Assembly (NCBI GenBank): GCA_900546615.1
Contig: URDJ01000013.1
Span: 1 to 63,282 of the forward strand
DNA length: 63,282 nucleotides
Source: an uncultured Eubacteriales bacterium
GTDB lineage: Bacteria; Bacillota; Clostridia; Oscillospirales; Oscillospiraceae
Direction: 5' to 3'
Shown: positions 27,608 to 36,411 of the stretch, in pieces
Layout: the number at the start of each line of letters is the position of its first letter
Position numbering within the stretch: the stretch's first letter is position 1
The notes under the pieces: model-generated
Told to the model about the DNA's origin: nothing
The model's input: only the letters and a program-made list of their open reading frames with translations
Databases searched by the model: none
Made by a program: the position numbers and the translations under genes

Positions 27608-27911
27608 CTTCTGACTCTCCTTCAAGTATGTTCCTGGCATCCTCCAGCATGGTTTCGGGCACGAATATGTCCACGCCCTCTGCGCTTATTCCAAGCATGA
27701 GATTTCCAAATCCGCCGTAATGCGGGAATTTCTTCACATACGGGATCTCAAAGGAGTCCAGCATCCCCGTGACGATGGCGTCACTCATGTCGATCTGCGA
27801 GCAGCTCGTGAGATACGCCGCCGGGACGTACTCGCCCCGCTCATCCCTCGGCCATATCTTCGCCATCCTGCCGGGCAGATCACGCGCCCAGTCCAGTTTA
27901 GGCCCTTCCAT
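27591..27911 (-). CDS. DUF2007-like small protein
   Basis: A 106-aa protein whose C-terminal half (SFEIPYVKKFPHYGGFGN, then GVDIFVPETMLEDARNIL) fits the DUF2007 pattern of an alpha/beta ACT-like fold, sometimes labelled putative signal-transducing protein. There are no membrane segments. It is acidic at the end and coupled to the phosphohexomutase gene. No specific function is proposed. Confidence 0.65.
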   Translation of the reverse strand: MEGPKLDWARDLPGRMAKIWPRDERGEYVPAAYLTSCSQIDMSDAIVTGMLDSFEIPYVKKFPHYGGFGNLMLGISAEGVDIFVPETMLEDARNILEGESEDEEEL

Positions 27912-27927
27912 TTCAGTGCTTCCCCTC

Positions 27928-28395
27928 TCACTTGTGATAGCGTCCGCCGTTCATTATCGTGAACGCCCTGTATACCTGCTCCGCCAGCATCACCCGCGCA
28001 AGGTGGTGCGGGAAGGTCATCTTCGACATCGAAAGCCGCAGGTCCGCCCGCCGCTTCACGCTCTCGTCCAGCCCGAAGGAGCCGCCGACTATGAAGCACA
28101 GCTTCGGCTTGCCCTCGATCGCCAGCGCCAGCTCCTCGCTCGACATCGCCCGGCCCTCCACGCAGAGCGCGACCGTATAGGCGCCGCGCGGCACGGCCTT
28201 CAGTATCTCCCCGGCCTCTCTGCCCAGCGCCTGCGATATCTCCTTTTCCGAGGGCTGCTCCGGCAGCCGCTCCTCGGCTATCTCGCGCAGCTCCGGCTTC
28301 GTGAAAGCCCCGAGCCGCTTGTAATACTCCTCGAACGCGTCGATATAATACCGCTCGCGCATCTTTCCCACGAACACGAAAGTCAGGCCCGGCAT
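27928..28395 (-). CDS. rlmH: RlmH, 23S rRNA (pseudouridine1915-N3) methyltransferase
   Basis: SPOUT-class methyltransferase acting on 70S ribosomes. The 155-aa form starting MPGLTFVFVGKMRE is chosen because it matches family length. The SAM knot includes FIVGGSFGLDESV and SMSKMTFPHHLARVML; the C-terminal ...NGGRYHK ending is the family signature. It follows walJ with a 13-nt overlap, the same neighbourhood as in Bacillus. Confidence 0.96.
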   Translation of the reverse strand: MPGLTFVFVGKMRERYYIDAFEEYYKRLGAFTKPELREIAEERLPEQPSEKEISQALGREAGEILKAVPRGAYTVALCVEGRAMSSEELALAIEGKPKLCFIVGGSFGLDESVKRRADLRLSMSKMTFPHHLARVMLAEQVYRAFTIMNGGRYHK

Positions 28396-29171
28396 CGCGC
28401 GGCCGCCTCCATACACACAGCGCCCAGCGGAGGCGCAGCCGTCAGTTCCAGCCTCTCCCCGGCGGCCTCGAGCGCCGCCCCGACAGCCCGCAGCGCCAGC
28501 TCCGGGCGGTTGTTTTCCCGGCTGAGGTGCCCCAGCACGACACTCCGCGCGCCGCCGCGCGCCAGATGCACCGCCAGCCTCCCCGCGTCCTCGTTCGACA
28601 GATGCCCGTGGTCAGACAGTATCCGCCGCTTCAGATACACGGGATAGTACCCGTCGCAGAGCATCCGCTCGTCGTAGTTCGACTCTATCACCGCCAGCTC
28701 AACCCCGGCCATGGCTTCGAACACCTCGTCCGTCAGGCAGCCGAGGTCGGTGCAGTAGCCGAAGGAACCGCCGTATTCCTCAATCCTGTAGCCCACGCTC
28801 TCATCAGTATCGTGCAGCGTGTGGAACGCGCAGACCTCCGCCCCGCCTGTCATGAAGCTCTCGCCCGCGCGTATCGTCTCTATGTAATCTTCCGTCGCAG
28901 GCAGCGCGCCGCGGAGCCTCGCCGCAACCGTCCTCGGCGCGAGTATCCGCAAACCGTGCTTGCGCGTGAGCATATCAAGCCCCGAGACATGGTCGCCGTG
29001 CTCGTGCGTTATGAGCACCGCCGAAAGGTCGCCAGGCCTCAGCCCCTCCGCTGCGAGAAAGCCCGTAAGCCTCCGCAGGGAGATGCCCGCGTCTATGAGC
29101 AGCCGCTCGCCCCCGGCCTGCACCAGCGTGCAGTTGCCGGTCGAGCCGCTGGCAAATACCGTTACGCGCAT
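28383..29171 (-). CDS. walJ: WalJ (YycJ), metallo-beta-lactamase-fold exonuclease
   Basis: A 262-aa MBL-fold hydrolase: GSTGNCTLV near the start, the metal motif THEHGDHVSG, then CAFHTLHD and SDHGHLSNEDAG. Length and motifs fit YycJ/WalJ, a 5'-to-3' DNA exonuclease implicated in repair and in coordinating division with replication. It is part of the wal locus but is separated from yycI by murA here. Confidence 0.9.
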   Translation of the reverse strand: MRVTVFASGSTGNCTLVQAGGERLLIDAGISLRRLTGFLAAEGLRPGDLSAVLITHEHGDHVSGLDMLTRKHGLRILAPRTVAARLRGALPATEDYIETIRAGESFMTGGAEVCAFHTLHDTDESVGYRIEEYGGSFGYCTDLGCLTDEVFEAMAGVELAVIESNYDERMLCDGYYPVYLKRRILSDHGHLSNEDAGRLAVHLARGGARSVVLGHLSRENNRPELALRAVGAALEAAGERLELTAAPPLGAVCMEAAARCRA

Positions 29172-30472
29172 CAGCCGGCGTTCACCGATTTCATGCGCTC
29201 CGGCTCGTCAGGCTCGTGCACCAGCGCTATGTCCGCGCCAAGTCCGCGCAGCTTGCCGACAAAGTCCTCATACCCGCGCTCGATATAGTGCACATCCTCG
29301 ACCTCGGTCGTGCCCTCGGCAGTGAGACCCGCTATGACCATGGCCGCGCCCGCCCTGAGGTCGCATGCCGCCACCGGCGCGCCGCAGAGCCTGTCCACGC
29401 CCTCGATGAGAGCAGTACGCCCGTCCACCTGCACCTGCGCGCCCATCTTGCGCAGCTCCGTCAGGTACTTGAAGCGGTTGTCGTAGATGCCCTCGGTTAT
29501 CGTGCTCATGCCGCCCGCGAGACACAGTGCAGCAGCAAACTGCGGCTGCATGTCCGTCGGAAAGCCCGGATAAGGCATGGTCTTGATGTTGACCTTCCTG
29601 AGCCTCCCTGAGCTTTTAACCGTCACCGAGTCCTCACCCGCAATGACGTTCACGCCCATCTCGCGCAGCTTGGCAGAGATGGACTCGAGGTGCCTCGGTA
29701 TGACGTTGTTTATCTTCACCTCGCCGCCCGCGGCAGCAGCCGCGACCATGTAGGTGCCTGCCTCAATCTGGTCGGGGATTATTGTATACGTCCCTCCATG
29801 CAGGCTGTCGGTGCCGTTTATCTTTACCGAATCAGTACCCGCGCCGCGCACGTCCGCGCCCATGGAGTTGAGGAAGTTCGCCAGATCGACAATGTGCGGC
29901 TCCTTCGCCGCGTTCTCGATGACCGTCCTGCCCCGAGCCATGGAGGCCGCGAGGATTATGTTCATGGTCGCGCCGACGGAGACCTTGTCGAGATATATCC
30001 GCGTGCCGTGGAGCTTGCCGTCCGTCGCCGTGGCATAGACGAAGCCGCCCGTGACCTCGACCTCCGCGCCGAGGGCGGTCATGCCCTTGATGTGCTGGTC
30101 GATGGGCCGCACACCGAAGTTGCAGCCGCCGGGCATCGTCGTCTTTGCGGAACCGAAGCGGCCCAGCATCGCGCCGATGAGATAGTACGAAGCGCGGATC
30201 TTCCTCATGAGGTCGTAGGGCGCGTCCGTGTACCGGACCTCCGTACAGTCAATATCGACCGTATTTTTATTCACGAGCCGTATTTTAGCACCCAGATGCT
30301 CCAAAATGGTCATGAGCATGTCCGCGTCGCTTATCTGGGGTATATTTTCCAGCCGGCAAACCCCGTTCACCATCAAAGCGGCCGGGATGATCGCCACCGC
30401 TGCGTTTTTAGCGCCGCTGACCTCCACTTCGCCGTAGAGAGGCTTGCCGCCCTTGATTATATATTTATCCAA
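29171..30472 (-). CDS. murA: MurA, UDP-GlcNAc enolpyruvyltransferase
   Basis: First committed step of peptidoglycan synthesis. The 433-aa protein starts with a conserved GEVEVSGAKNAAVA segment; the fosfomycin-target cysteine is present in MPGGCNFGVRPIDQH. It has its own promoter and overlaps walJ by one base. Placement between yycI and walJ puts a cell-wall enzyme inside the cell-wall stress locus. Confidence 0.96.
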   Translation of the reverse strand: MDKYIIKGGKPLYGEVEVSGAKNAAVAIIPAALMVNGVCRLENIPQISDADMLMTILEHLGAKIRLVNKNTVDIDCTEVRYTDAPYDLMRKIRASYYLIGAMLGRFGSAKTTMPGGCNFGVRPIDQHIKGMTALGAEVEVTGGFVYATATDGKLHGTRIYLDKVSVGATMNIILAASMARGRTVIENAAKEPHIVDLANFLNSMGADVRGAGTDSVKINGTDSLHGGTYTIIPDQIEAGTYMVAAAAAGGEVKINNVIPRHLESISAKLREMGVNVIAGEDSVTVKSSGRLRKVNIKTMPYPGFPTDMQPQFAAALCLAGGMSTITEGIYDNRFKYLTELRKMGAQVQVDGRTALIEGVDRLCGAPVAACDLRAGAAMVIAGLTAEGTTEVEDVHYIERGYEDFVGKLRGLGADIALVHEPDEPERMKSVNAG

Positions 30473-30560
30473 AAAATCTCACCTTCCGCTGACAGCGCGG
30501 CCGCGCCGCCGGATAGATCTCAGAGATATTTTATCCCTTTGCGCACCATACTAACAAAAC

Positions 30561-30589
30561 ATTTTAACACAAGGCTTCCATTTTTTCAA
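30561..30589 (-). promoter_or_regulatory. Promoter of murA
   Basis: TTGAAA (30584-30589) and TAAAAT (30561-30566) are 17 bp apart on the minus strand. The start site near 30554 leaves an 80-nt leader before murA. The region 30590-30681 up to yycI shows nothing else firm. Confidence 0.7.
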
Positions 30590-30681
30590 GAGCATTAGCC
30601 AAACGGCCGCGACATTCCGGGTATTCCGCCACGCCGCCCGCGGGGAACAGTCGACGAGGCCGACTGAGGGGTCGCATGCTG

Positions 30682-31509
30682 TCAGCTGACGGACTCCTCT
30701 TTCCCGGTGATGGCGTTTATATAGAAGTAACCCGTATCCGTCCGCAGCTGCCACACAGGACTGAGGCTGCCGCCGCCTGAGGCCGTGCCTGAGTACAGAT
30801 AGCACAGCTCCAGCTCCTCCAGCATGCTGCACACGTGGCCCTGCTGCTGGGTCAGCTCGATGAATCTCATGAGCACCGTCGGCACGTCGATTATCTCCTC
30901 CAGCCGCTCCGACGAACTCTCGCCCAGCGGTCGCGAACCGCTCACGTACAGCAGCTTGCCGCCCTTGAAGGTATAGTTAAGCTCACAGTTCACTATCCGC
31001 GAGCCCATCCACGAGCAGCCGACGCTCACGGTGGTCGTTTCACCCTCCGTCACCGAGGAGATATCCTCGCTGTACGCCTCCGCGCCCAGAGTACGGCTCA
31101 TTTCCAGCGCGAGCTTCTCCGGCTCGTCGGTCTCAGGCGCGCTTATCCCGTAGTACTGCATCTCCAGCCCGCCGGCGCCCCGGAACGTGACCTCGCCGGA
31201 CACGGCGCTGTACATCACTATGCCGCCGCCGCGGTCTATGACCTCAACCTCGCCGAAGATCGCCTCAGCTGCGAGCCGCTCCGCCTCGTCGCTTCTCGAT
31301 ACGCTGTAGCTGCTGCCCTCGCGCTCCCCCAGGTCAGCGTCCTCCGACACGCTTATACCGTGGCTGAGCAGCACCTCACGGGCGCCCTCGATGGCCTCCT
31401 TCCTCTGCTCGCTGCCGCGGGCGGCGTCCCGCACGACAAGCACCAGCAGCGCAAGGTCCACGATGACAAGCACGAGTATTATGAAATTCTTGACCTTGAC
31501 CGAATCCAT
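30682..31509 (-). CDS. walI: YycI (WalI), regulator of WalK
   Basis: A 275-aa bitopic protein: short cytoplasmic N-terminus, one helix (NFIILVLVIVDLALLVLVV), then an extracytoplasmic domain. In Bacillus, YycI and YycH bind WalK through their membrane helices and restrain it. Sequence similarity in the family is weak; the call rests on topology, length and the position directly after yycH. Confidence 0.85.
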   Translation of the reverse strand: MDSVKVKNFIILVLVIVDLALLVLVVRDAARGSEQRKEAIEGAREVLLSHGISVSEDADLGEREGSSYSVSRSDEAERLAAEAIFGEVEVIDRGGGIVMYSAVSGEVTFRGAGGLEMQYYGISAPETDEPEKLALEMSRTLGAEAYSEDISSVTEGETTTVSVGCSWMGSRIVNCELNYTFKGGKLLYVSGSRPLGESSSERLEEIIDVPTVLMRFIELTQQQGHVCSMLEELELCYLYSGTASGGGSLSPVWQLRTDTGYFYINAITGKEESVS

Positions 31510-32808
31510 CTACACGATCCTCCACTCCGCGGACATGCCCTCCGGCCTGTCGACGTAGCAGAGCCTCGGCTCCCCGCCGCCCTGCGACTGCACCAGCGTC
31601 GCCGCGATGAGGCTCGGGTACGGCGACGGCGTGACCGGGCTCGACAAAAGCTCGTAGCTCCTGAACAGCATGGCCGCCGACACGATCGAGTCCCCGTATA
31701 TGACTATCTCGACCGCATTGTCGCGCCCCTGTATGCTCACTGGCAGGCCCGAGAGCACATAGTCGAAGTTCAGAGTATACTCCTGCGTCTCATGGTCGAA
31801 ATATATATATGACAGCCACAGCTCCGCGTCGCCCGCTGCGCTTCCGGCGGTAGCCTCCACCAGCTGTCTTGCCAGCTCGATTGCGTCCGTCGGGGAGAGG
31901 CGCGTGCCCTCCTCGCTCTCGAGCACGCGGCGGGAATATCTCAGCTCCCCGTCCACGCCCAGTTTCAGCGTGGCGTCGCCCTCGATCTTCACCGTGCCGC
32001 CGTCCGATTCGGGGTAGCTGAGAGCCAGATAGCTGTTCATGCCCAGCTTCGACATGATATCATCTGTATCCGCCGAGGGCAGGGAGTTTGATGCGCTCGC
32101 GGACTCTATGTTCACATCGCTGCTCAGGATGACCATGTACCTGTCGATATCCGAAAGCGGCTCGTCCAGCTCGAAGTTATACTCCGCGCCGTTGGGCATG
32201 CTCTCGGACACGCGTCCGAGCAGGTCAGCCGCCGACACCGCCGTGGCGCAGCGGTAGTATCCTCCCTCGCCGCGCTCCCGGATATAACAGAGGTACACGT
32301 CCTCGCCCTCTATGGCGAGGCAGAACCTTCTGGCCGTGTGCCCGGAGGCCTCGCCGCTCATCTCCGTACCCAGCCAGATGGCGAGTATCGAGAGCTGGTA
32401 GTCCCCGTAATAGTCGAAGTACACCCCCGGCCCTGAGAGCGCCGCCTCCCACTGCTCCTGCGTTATCTGCTCCGGCTCGCCGGAGGAGCCGAGCGCCTCG
32501 GCCAGCGTGGAGGAATAGCGCTCATAGGCCAGCTCGAGCGCGTCAGCCTCGTACATTATCGCGCTGTGCATGCCGCTCTCCGGCGTGAGCACGACGCACA
32601 TGGGCTTTGCCGCGGCGGTATAGGCCGCGTGCCTGTCCACTGAGTTCTGCTCCGAGCCCGCGCCCTTCACGGCGCTCAGGTCCAGCATCCCGCTCTCAGC
32701 CACCAGCGCCACGGTCGAGACCAGAAGCAGCACGATGACCAGGTTCTGAGCCCAGCCCAGCAGATGCCGCCTGAGCCTCTGCTTTGAGCCTTCGTCGCGC
32801 TTACGCAT
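31510..32808 (-). CDS. walH: YycH (WalH), regulator of WalK
   Basis: A 432-aa protein with one N-terminal membrane helix (NLVIVLLLVSTVALVAESG) and a large extracytoplasmic domain with repeated beta-strand-rich segments. It directly follows walK (8-nt overlap) and abuts yycI (TAG then ATG). YycH proteins hold WalK in an inhibitory ternary complex with YycI in Bacillus. The individual residues are poorly conserved. Confidence 0.85.
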   Translation of the reverse strand: MRKRDEGSKQRLRRHLLGWAQNLVIVLLLVSTVALVAESGMLDLSAVKGAGSEQNSVDRHAAYTAAAKPMCVVLTPESGMHSAIMYEADALELAYERYSSTLAEALGSSGEPEQITQEQWEAALSGPGVYFDYYGDYQLSILAIWLGTEMSGEASGHTARRFCLAIEGEDVYLCYIRERGEGGYYRCATAVSAADLLGRVSESMPNGAEYNFELDEPLSDIDRYMVILSSDVNIESASASNSLPSADTDDIMSKLGMNSYLALSYPESDGGTVKIEGDATLKLGVDGELRYSRRVLESEEGTRLSPTDAIELARQLVEATAGSAAGDAELWLSYIYFDHETQEYTLNFDYVLSGLPVSIQGRDNAVEIVIYGDSIVSAAMLFRSYELLSSPVTPSPYPSLIAATLVQSQGGGEPRLCYVDRPEGMSAEWRIV

Positions 32809-34243
32809 CCTGCGGCCCCTCCACCGGCAGCCACATCGTTATCCGCGTGCCCTTGCCCAGCCTGCTCTGCAGTTCTATCCTTCCGCCGTGCCGCACGACT
32901 ATCTCCTGCGCTATCGAAAGGCCCAGGCCCGTGCCGCCCGACTCGCGGCTGCGCGCCTTGTCAACGCGGTAAAACCTGTCGAACACCTTCTCCGCATCCT
33001 CCTGCGGGATGCCGATGCCGTTGTCCTTCACGCTGCACCAGGCCATGCTGTCCTTCCACCCCGCCGTCATGCTTATCCTGCCGCCGTCTTTCGTATACTT
33101 TATCGCGTTCGACACCATGTTGATGAGCACCTGCTCTATCCTCTGCTTGTCGCCGCGCACCTTCGGCAGCGGTATCTCCAGCTCAAGCGAGAACTCGTGC
33201 CCGTGCGCCTGCGCTTCCATGCGCATGGCGTTATACACGTCGCGCACGGATTTCTCGAAGCTGAACTCCTCGAAACTGAACTCTATGCTGCCCGCGTCGA
33301 ACCTCGAGAGTGTCAGCAGGTCCTGCACTATCTTCGTCATGCGGTCGGACTCGTTCAATATGACTCCCAAAAACCTCTGCCTGACCTCCTCCGGCATCTC
33401 CGGCTCGCCCTCGAGAGTCTCTGCATAGCTCTTGACGCTCGTTATGGGCGTGCGCAGCTCGTGCGAGACGTTCGCCACGAACTCCCGCCGCATCTGCTCT
33501 GATTTCTTGAGGTCGGAGAGCGTGTCTTCCAGCTGCACGGCCATGTCGTTGAAGGTGCGCGTGAGGACGCCTATCTCGTCCTTTGACTCGTTGTCCACCT
33601 TGTCTGTGAAGTCGCCGCCCGCGACCTTCTCGGCCGCGCGGGTCAGGTCCTGGATGGGCGCTATCATGGTCTTTGCCAGCAGCAGGCTGAGAAGCGCCGA
33701 GATGATGAGGCCGACGCCCATCGCCTCGAGGATGATGGTCAAAAGCTGGCTGTTCAGGTCACGCATCGTGGCGCGGTTGTCGATGATATACACGATATAT
33801 CCCGTTGCGCCGCCCTCGATAGGCAGGGCCACATCCATGTAATCCGCAGACGGGTCGCTCTCGTAGCCGCTCTCGCCTGAGATGGCGGTGATGATGTTGG
33901 GAGTTATCTCTATCATGCCGTTTTCCGGCTCGGTGCTGCCCGTTATCCAGGCGCCGGTGTCTCCGGTGAGGATGTGGTAGTTGCGCGTGCCCGTGTCGAT
34001 GCCGAGGCGTCCGGCATAGGCGGCCAGCACCTCGTCCATGTGCCCGGGGTCGTCCGCGGCGGCGTCGGCCCGCAGCTCCGCGGCCAGCTCCGCGCTGGAA
34101 AACACCTCCTGCATCCGGTCATAGAATTCGTTCAGATAGAAGCTCCGCACTCCCCTCGTCAGGAACACGCCCGTCACCGTCGTGAGCGCTATGATGAGGA
34201 AAATTATGATGAGCACGAGCTTCGAGTACAGGCTCCGGTTCAT
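32801..34243 (-). CDS. walK: WalK-type sensor histidine kinase
   Basis: A 480-aa membrane kinase. Two helices (about residues 9-30 and 165-190) flank an extracellular sensor domain. A HAMP domain (APIQDLTRAAEKVAGGDF) leads directly to the phosphoacceptor HisKA motif FVANVSHELRTPITSVKSYA, and then to HATPase boxes (NMVSNAIKYT, DNGIGIPQEDA, GTGLGLSIAQEIV). The cytoplasmic PAS domain of Bacillus WalK is missing, which explains the shorter length. The partner is the adjacent WalR. Confidence 0.93.
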   Translation of the reverse strand: MNRSLYSKLVLIIIFLIIALTTVTGVFLTRGVRSFYLNEFYDRMQEVFSSAELAAELRADAAADDPGHMDEVLAAYAGRLGIDTGTRNYHILTGDTGAWITGSTEPENGMIEITPNIITAISGESGYESDPSADYMDVALPIEGGATGYIVYIIDNRATMRDLNSQLLTIILEAMGVGLIISALLSLLLAKTMIAPIQDLTRAAEKVAGGDFTDKVDNESKDEIGVLTRTFNDMAVQLEDTLSDLKKSEQMRREFVANVSHELRTPITSVKSYAETLEGEPEMPEEVRQRFLGVILNESDRMTKIVQDLLTLSRFDAGSIEFSFEEFSFEKSVRDVYNAMRMEAQAHGHEFSLELEIPLPKVRGDKQRIEQVLINMVSNAIKYTKDGGRISMTAGWKDSMAWCSVKDNGIGIPQEDAEKVFDRFYRVDKARSRESGGTGLGLSIAQEIVVRHGGRIELQSRLGKGTRITMWLPVEGPQDA

Positions 34244-34253
34244 GCTCAGCCCC

Positions 34254-34952
34254 TCAGTCGGCGAAATAGTAGCCCGCGCCGCGCTTGGTCATGACGTAGA
34301 CCGGCTCGGACGGGTTGTCCTCCAGCTTCTCGCGCAGCCTGCGCACCGCCACGTCCACGGCCCGCAGGTCGCCGAAGTAGTCGTACTGCCACACGGAGCC
34401 CATGAGTTCCTCCCGAGACATGACTTTCCCCGGCTCCTCCGCGAGGAATTTTATAAGCTCATACTCACGCTGAGTCAGTTCCAGCTCGCGTCCGTTCTTG
34501 TAGACCGCGCGGCGTGTGCGGTCGATGACTATGTCCTTTATCCGTATCTGGTCGCCCGGCTCCTCGGGCGCGGCGGGCGCCATGGACGCCGCCCTGCGCA
34601 TATTCGTGCGCACCCGCGCCAGCAGCTCGCGCATCGAGAAGGGCTTCGTGATGTAGTCGTCCGCGCCCAGCTCGAGGCCGAAGACCTTGTCCGTCTCCTC
34701 CTCGCGCGCGGTTATCATGATGATGGGCACGTTGTTGCCCTCAGCCCGGAGCGTCCGGCAGACCTCGAAGCCGTCCATCTGAGGCAGCATCACATCCAGC
34801 AGTATAACGTCCGGGTCGCTCTCGCGCGCGAGACGCAGGCCCTCCGCACCGTCGTAAGCGCAGATAGCCGTCATGTCGTTCTTTTCCAGATTGTAGCGCA
34901 GTATATCGACGATGGAGCGCTCGTCATCGACGATGAGCACCTTTCTGTTCAT
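34254..34952 (-). CDS. walR: WalR-type response regulator (OmpR family)
   Basis: A 232-aa two-domain regulator. The receiver has DDE near the start, the phosphoacceptor Asp in DVILLDVMLPQMDGFE and the KPF signature (ADDYITKPFSMREL). The winged-helix DNA-binding domain includes LTQREYELIKFLAEEPG and AVDVAVRRLREKLE. In Firmicutes WalR controls autolysins and wall metabolism. It overlaps the Nudix gene as ATGA. Confidence 0.95.
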   Translation of the reverse strand: MNRKVLIVDDERSIVDILRYNLEKNDMTAICAYDGAEGLRLARESDPDVILLDVMLPQMDGFEVCRTLRAEGNNVPIIMITAREEETDKVFGLELGADDYITKPFSMRELLARVRTNMRRAASMAPAAPEEPGDQIRIKDIVIDRTRRAVYKNGRELELTQREYELIKFLAEEPGKVMSREELMGSVWQYDYFGDLRAVDVAVRRLREKLEDNPSEPVYVMTKRGAGYYFAD

Positions 34953-35488
34953 TTCCTGTCCTCCAGATATCTCCTTGCCTTGAGCACGGCGATGATGGTT
35001 TTCGCGTCGTCTATCTCGCCGGACATGACCTTCTCGGTAAGTTCGTCGAGGCTGTACTTCTCGACGTTCAAAAACTCGTCCGGGTCCAGGTGCATGCTGC
35101 CCTGATGCAGCCCGAGGGCGAGGTAGATGTGCAGCACCTCGGTAGAGAAGCCCGGCGAGGTGCAGCAGGGACCGAGATAGATAAACTCGTCCGCCGTAAG
35201 GCCCGTCTCCTCGGAAAGCTCGCGTATGCCGCAGTCATAGGGGTCCTCGCCGCGCTCGAGCTTGCCGGCCGGGACCTCGAGCATCTCGCGCCCGAAGGGA
35301 TAGCGGAACTGCCGCACGCACCAGACGGTGCCGTCCGGCTCGACGGGGATGACCGTCACGCCGCCGGGGTGCTCCACCACCTCGCGGCCCACGACGCTGC
35401 CGTTCACAAGCTCGGCCTTATCCCTGCGGACATTGACGATGACGCCCTCGTAGACGGTGTTCTGCTCTATAGTTTTCTCGTATGACAT
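34949..35488 (-). CDS. Nudix hydrolase, ADP-ribose pyrophosphatase type
   Basis: A 179-aa hydrolase with a full Nudix box (GKLERGEDPYDCGIRELSEE plus TG). The upstream VPAG and the downstream YLGPCCTSPGFSTEVLHIYLA with Pro and Gly-Phe fit the ADP-ribose pyrophosphatase (NudF) subgroup. The ATG at 35488 has GGAGGC at 7 nt. It is the first gene of the walRK transcription unit, which is not a usual partner. Confidence 0.9.
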   Translation of the reverse strand: MSYEKTIEQNTVYEGVIVNVRRDKAELVNGSVVGREVVEHPGGVTVIPVEPDGTVWCVRQFRYPFGREMLEVPAGKLERGEDPYDCGIRELSEETGLTADEFIYLGPCCTSPGFSTEVLHIYLALGLHQGSMHLDPDEFLNVEKYSLDELTEKVMSGEIDDAKTIIAVLKARRYLEDRK

Positions 35489-35614
35489 TATAACGCCTCC
35501 GTAGTGCACATATTGATACGCACATCATATTACCATATATTACGCCGCATTGCCAGCATTTTTGACTTGACCGCGCGGGGCGGGCGGGCCATGATGGTTT
35601 AAGGAGGCGGGAAG

Positions 35615-35851
35615 ATGGAGATACAAATGATAGGCAAGGACTGCGTGACCATAAGCGTACATATGCGGATCGAGGGTCCCGGGGCGGCGGCGGAGCTGGT
35701 GCGAGCGGCGCTCCGGCTGCGCGGGCTGGAGCCGTGGAAGCGGATGGAGCTGGAGCTTTTCGGCTCGGACGGGGACACGCTGATACTGGCGCGGCCCGCG
35801 CCGGAGCTGAGGGTCGAGATAGCGGATTGGGCGCTGCCATTATTCGGTTGA
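35615..35851 (+). CDS. Small hypothetical protein upstream of smpB
   Basis: A 78-aa frame with a strong ribosome site (AAGGAGG) and plausible composition. It alternates beta-type hydrophobic residues ([25 protein letters not shown]) with a helical middle. No family is recognised. It ends just before the smpB promoter, whose -35 overlaps or abuts its stop codon. Confidence 0.6.
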   Translation: MEIQMIGKDCVTISVHMRIEGPGAAAELVRAALRLRGLEPWKRMELELFGSDGDTLILARPAPELRVEIADWALPLFG

Positions 35852-35887
35852 AAGGCGCTTGACAGGCATGGTATACTCTATTAGAAT
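35848..35887 (+). promoter_or_regulatory. Two overlapping promoters of smpB
   Basis: TTGAAA (35848-35853) pairs with TATACT (35872-35877) at 18 bp, and TTGACA (35859-35864) pairs with TAGAAT (35882-35887) at 17 bp. The first gives a leader that keeps the whole ribosome site; the second would start transcription inside it. Confidence 0.65.
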
Positions 35888-35903
35888 GAAAGGGGATGTG
35901 GCC

Positions 35904-36368
35904 GTGGCGCGCGCACAGGGAATTAAACAGATAGCGCAGAACCGCAAGGCGTTCCACGACTATTTCGTCCTGGAGCGGTACGAGGCGGGCATAGAGCTGT
36001 TCGGTACCGAGGTGAAGTCGATAAGGGCCGGCACGGTGAACCTGAAGGACTCGTTCTGCACGGTAAAGGACGGGGAGCTTTTCGCGCGGGGGCTGCATGT
36101 AAGCCCCTATGAGAAGGGCAATATCTTCAACAGGGACCCCATGCGGCCGAAGCGCCTGCTGATGCACAAGCGTGAGATAATGAAGCTGAACGCGAGGGTG
36201 ATGCAGGACGGCGTCGCGCTGATACCGCTGTCGCTGTACTTCAAGGACGGGCGCGTGAAGGTGGAGCTGGGCCTGTGCAAGGGCAAGAAGCTCCACGATA
36301 AGCGCGACGCCGAGGCCGAGCGCCAGGCGAAGCGCGACATGGACAGGGTGATGAAGGAGAGGAACTGA
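35904..36368 (+). CDS. smpB: SmpB, tmRNA-binding protein
   Basis: Partner of tmRNA in rescue of stalled ribosomes. The 154-aa protein from the GTG at 35904 (AGGGG 8 nt upstream) contains [30 protein letters not shown] and the basic tail [21 protein letters not shown] longer frame from 35859 would start upstream of the promoter's -10, so it is rejected. ssrA is 1.9 kb downstream on the same strand. Confidence 0.97.
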   Translation: MARAQGIKQIAQNRKAFHDYFVLERYEAGIELFGTEVKSIRAGTVNLKDSFCTVKDGELFARGLHVSPYEKGNIFNRDPMRPKRLLMHKREIMKLNARVMQDGVALIPLSLYFKDGRVKVELGLCKGKKLHDKRDAEAERQAKRDMDRVMKERN

Positions 36369-36411
36369 GCGAGATAACCATGCTGTGCCGAAACGGCAGG
36401 AGGGACAACAA

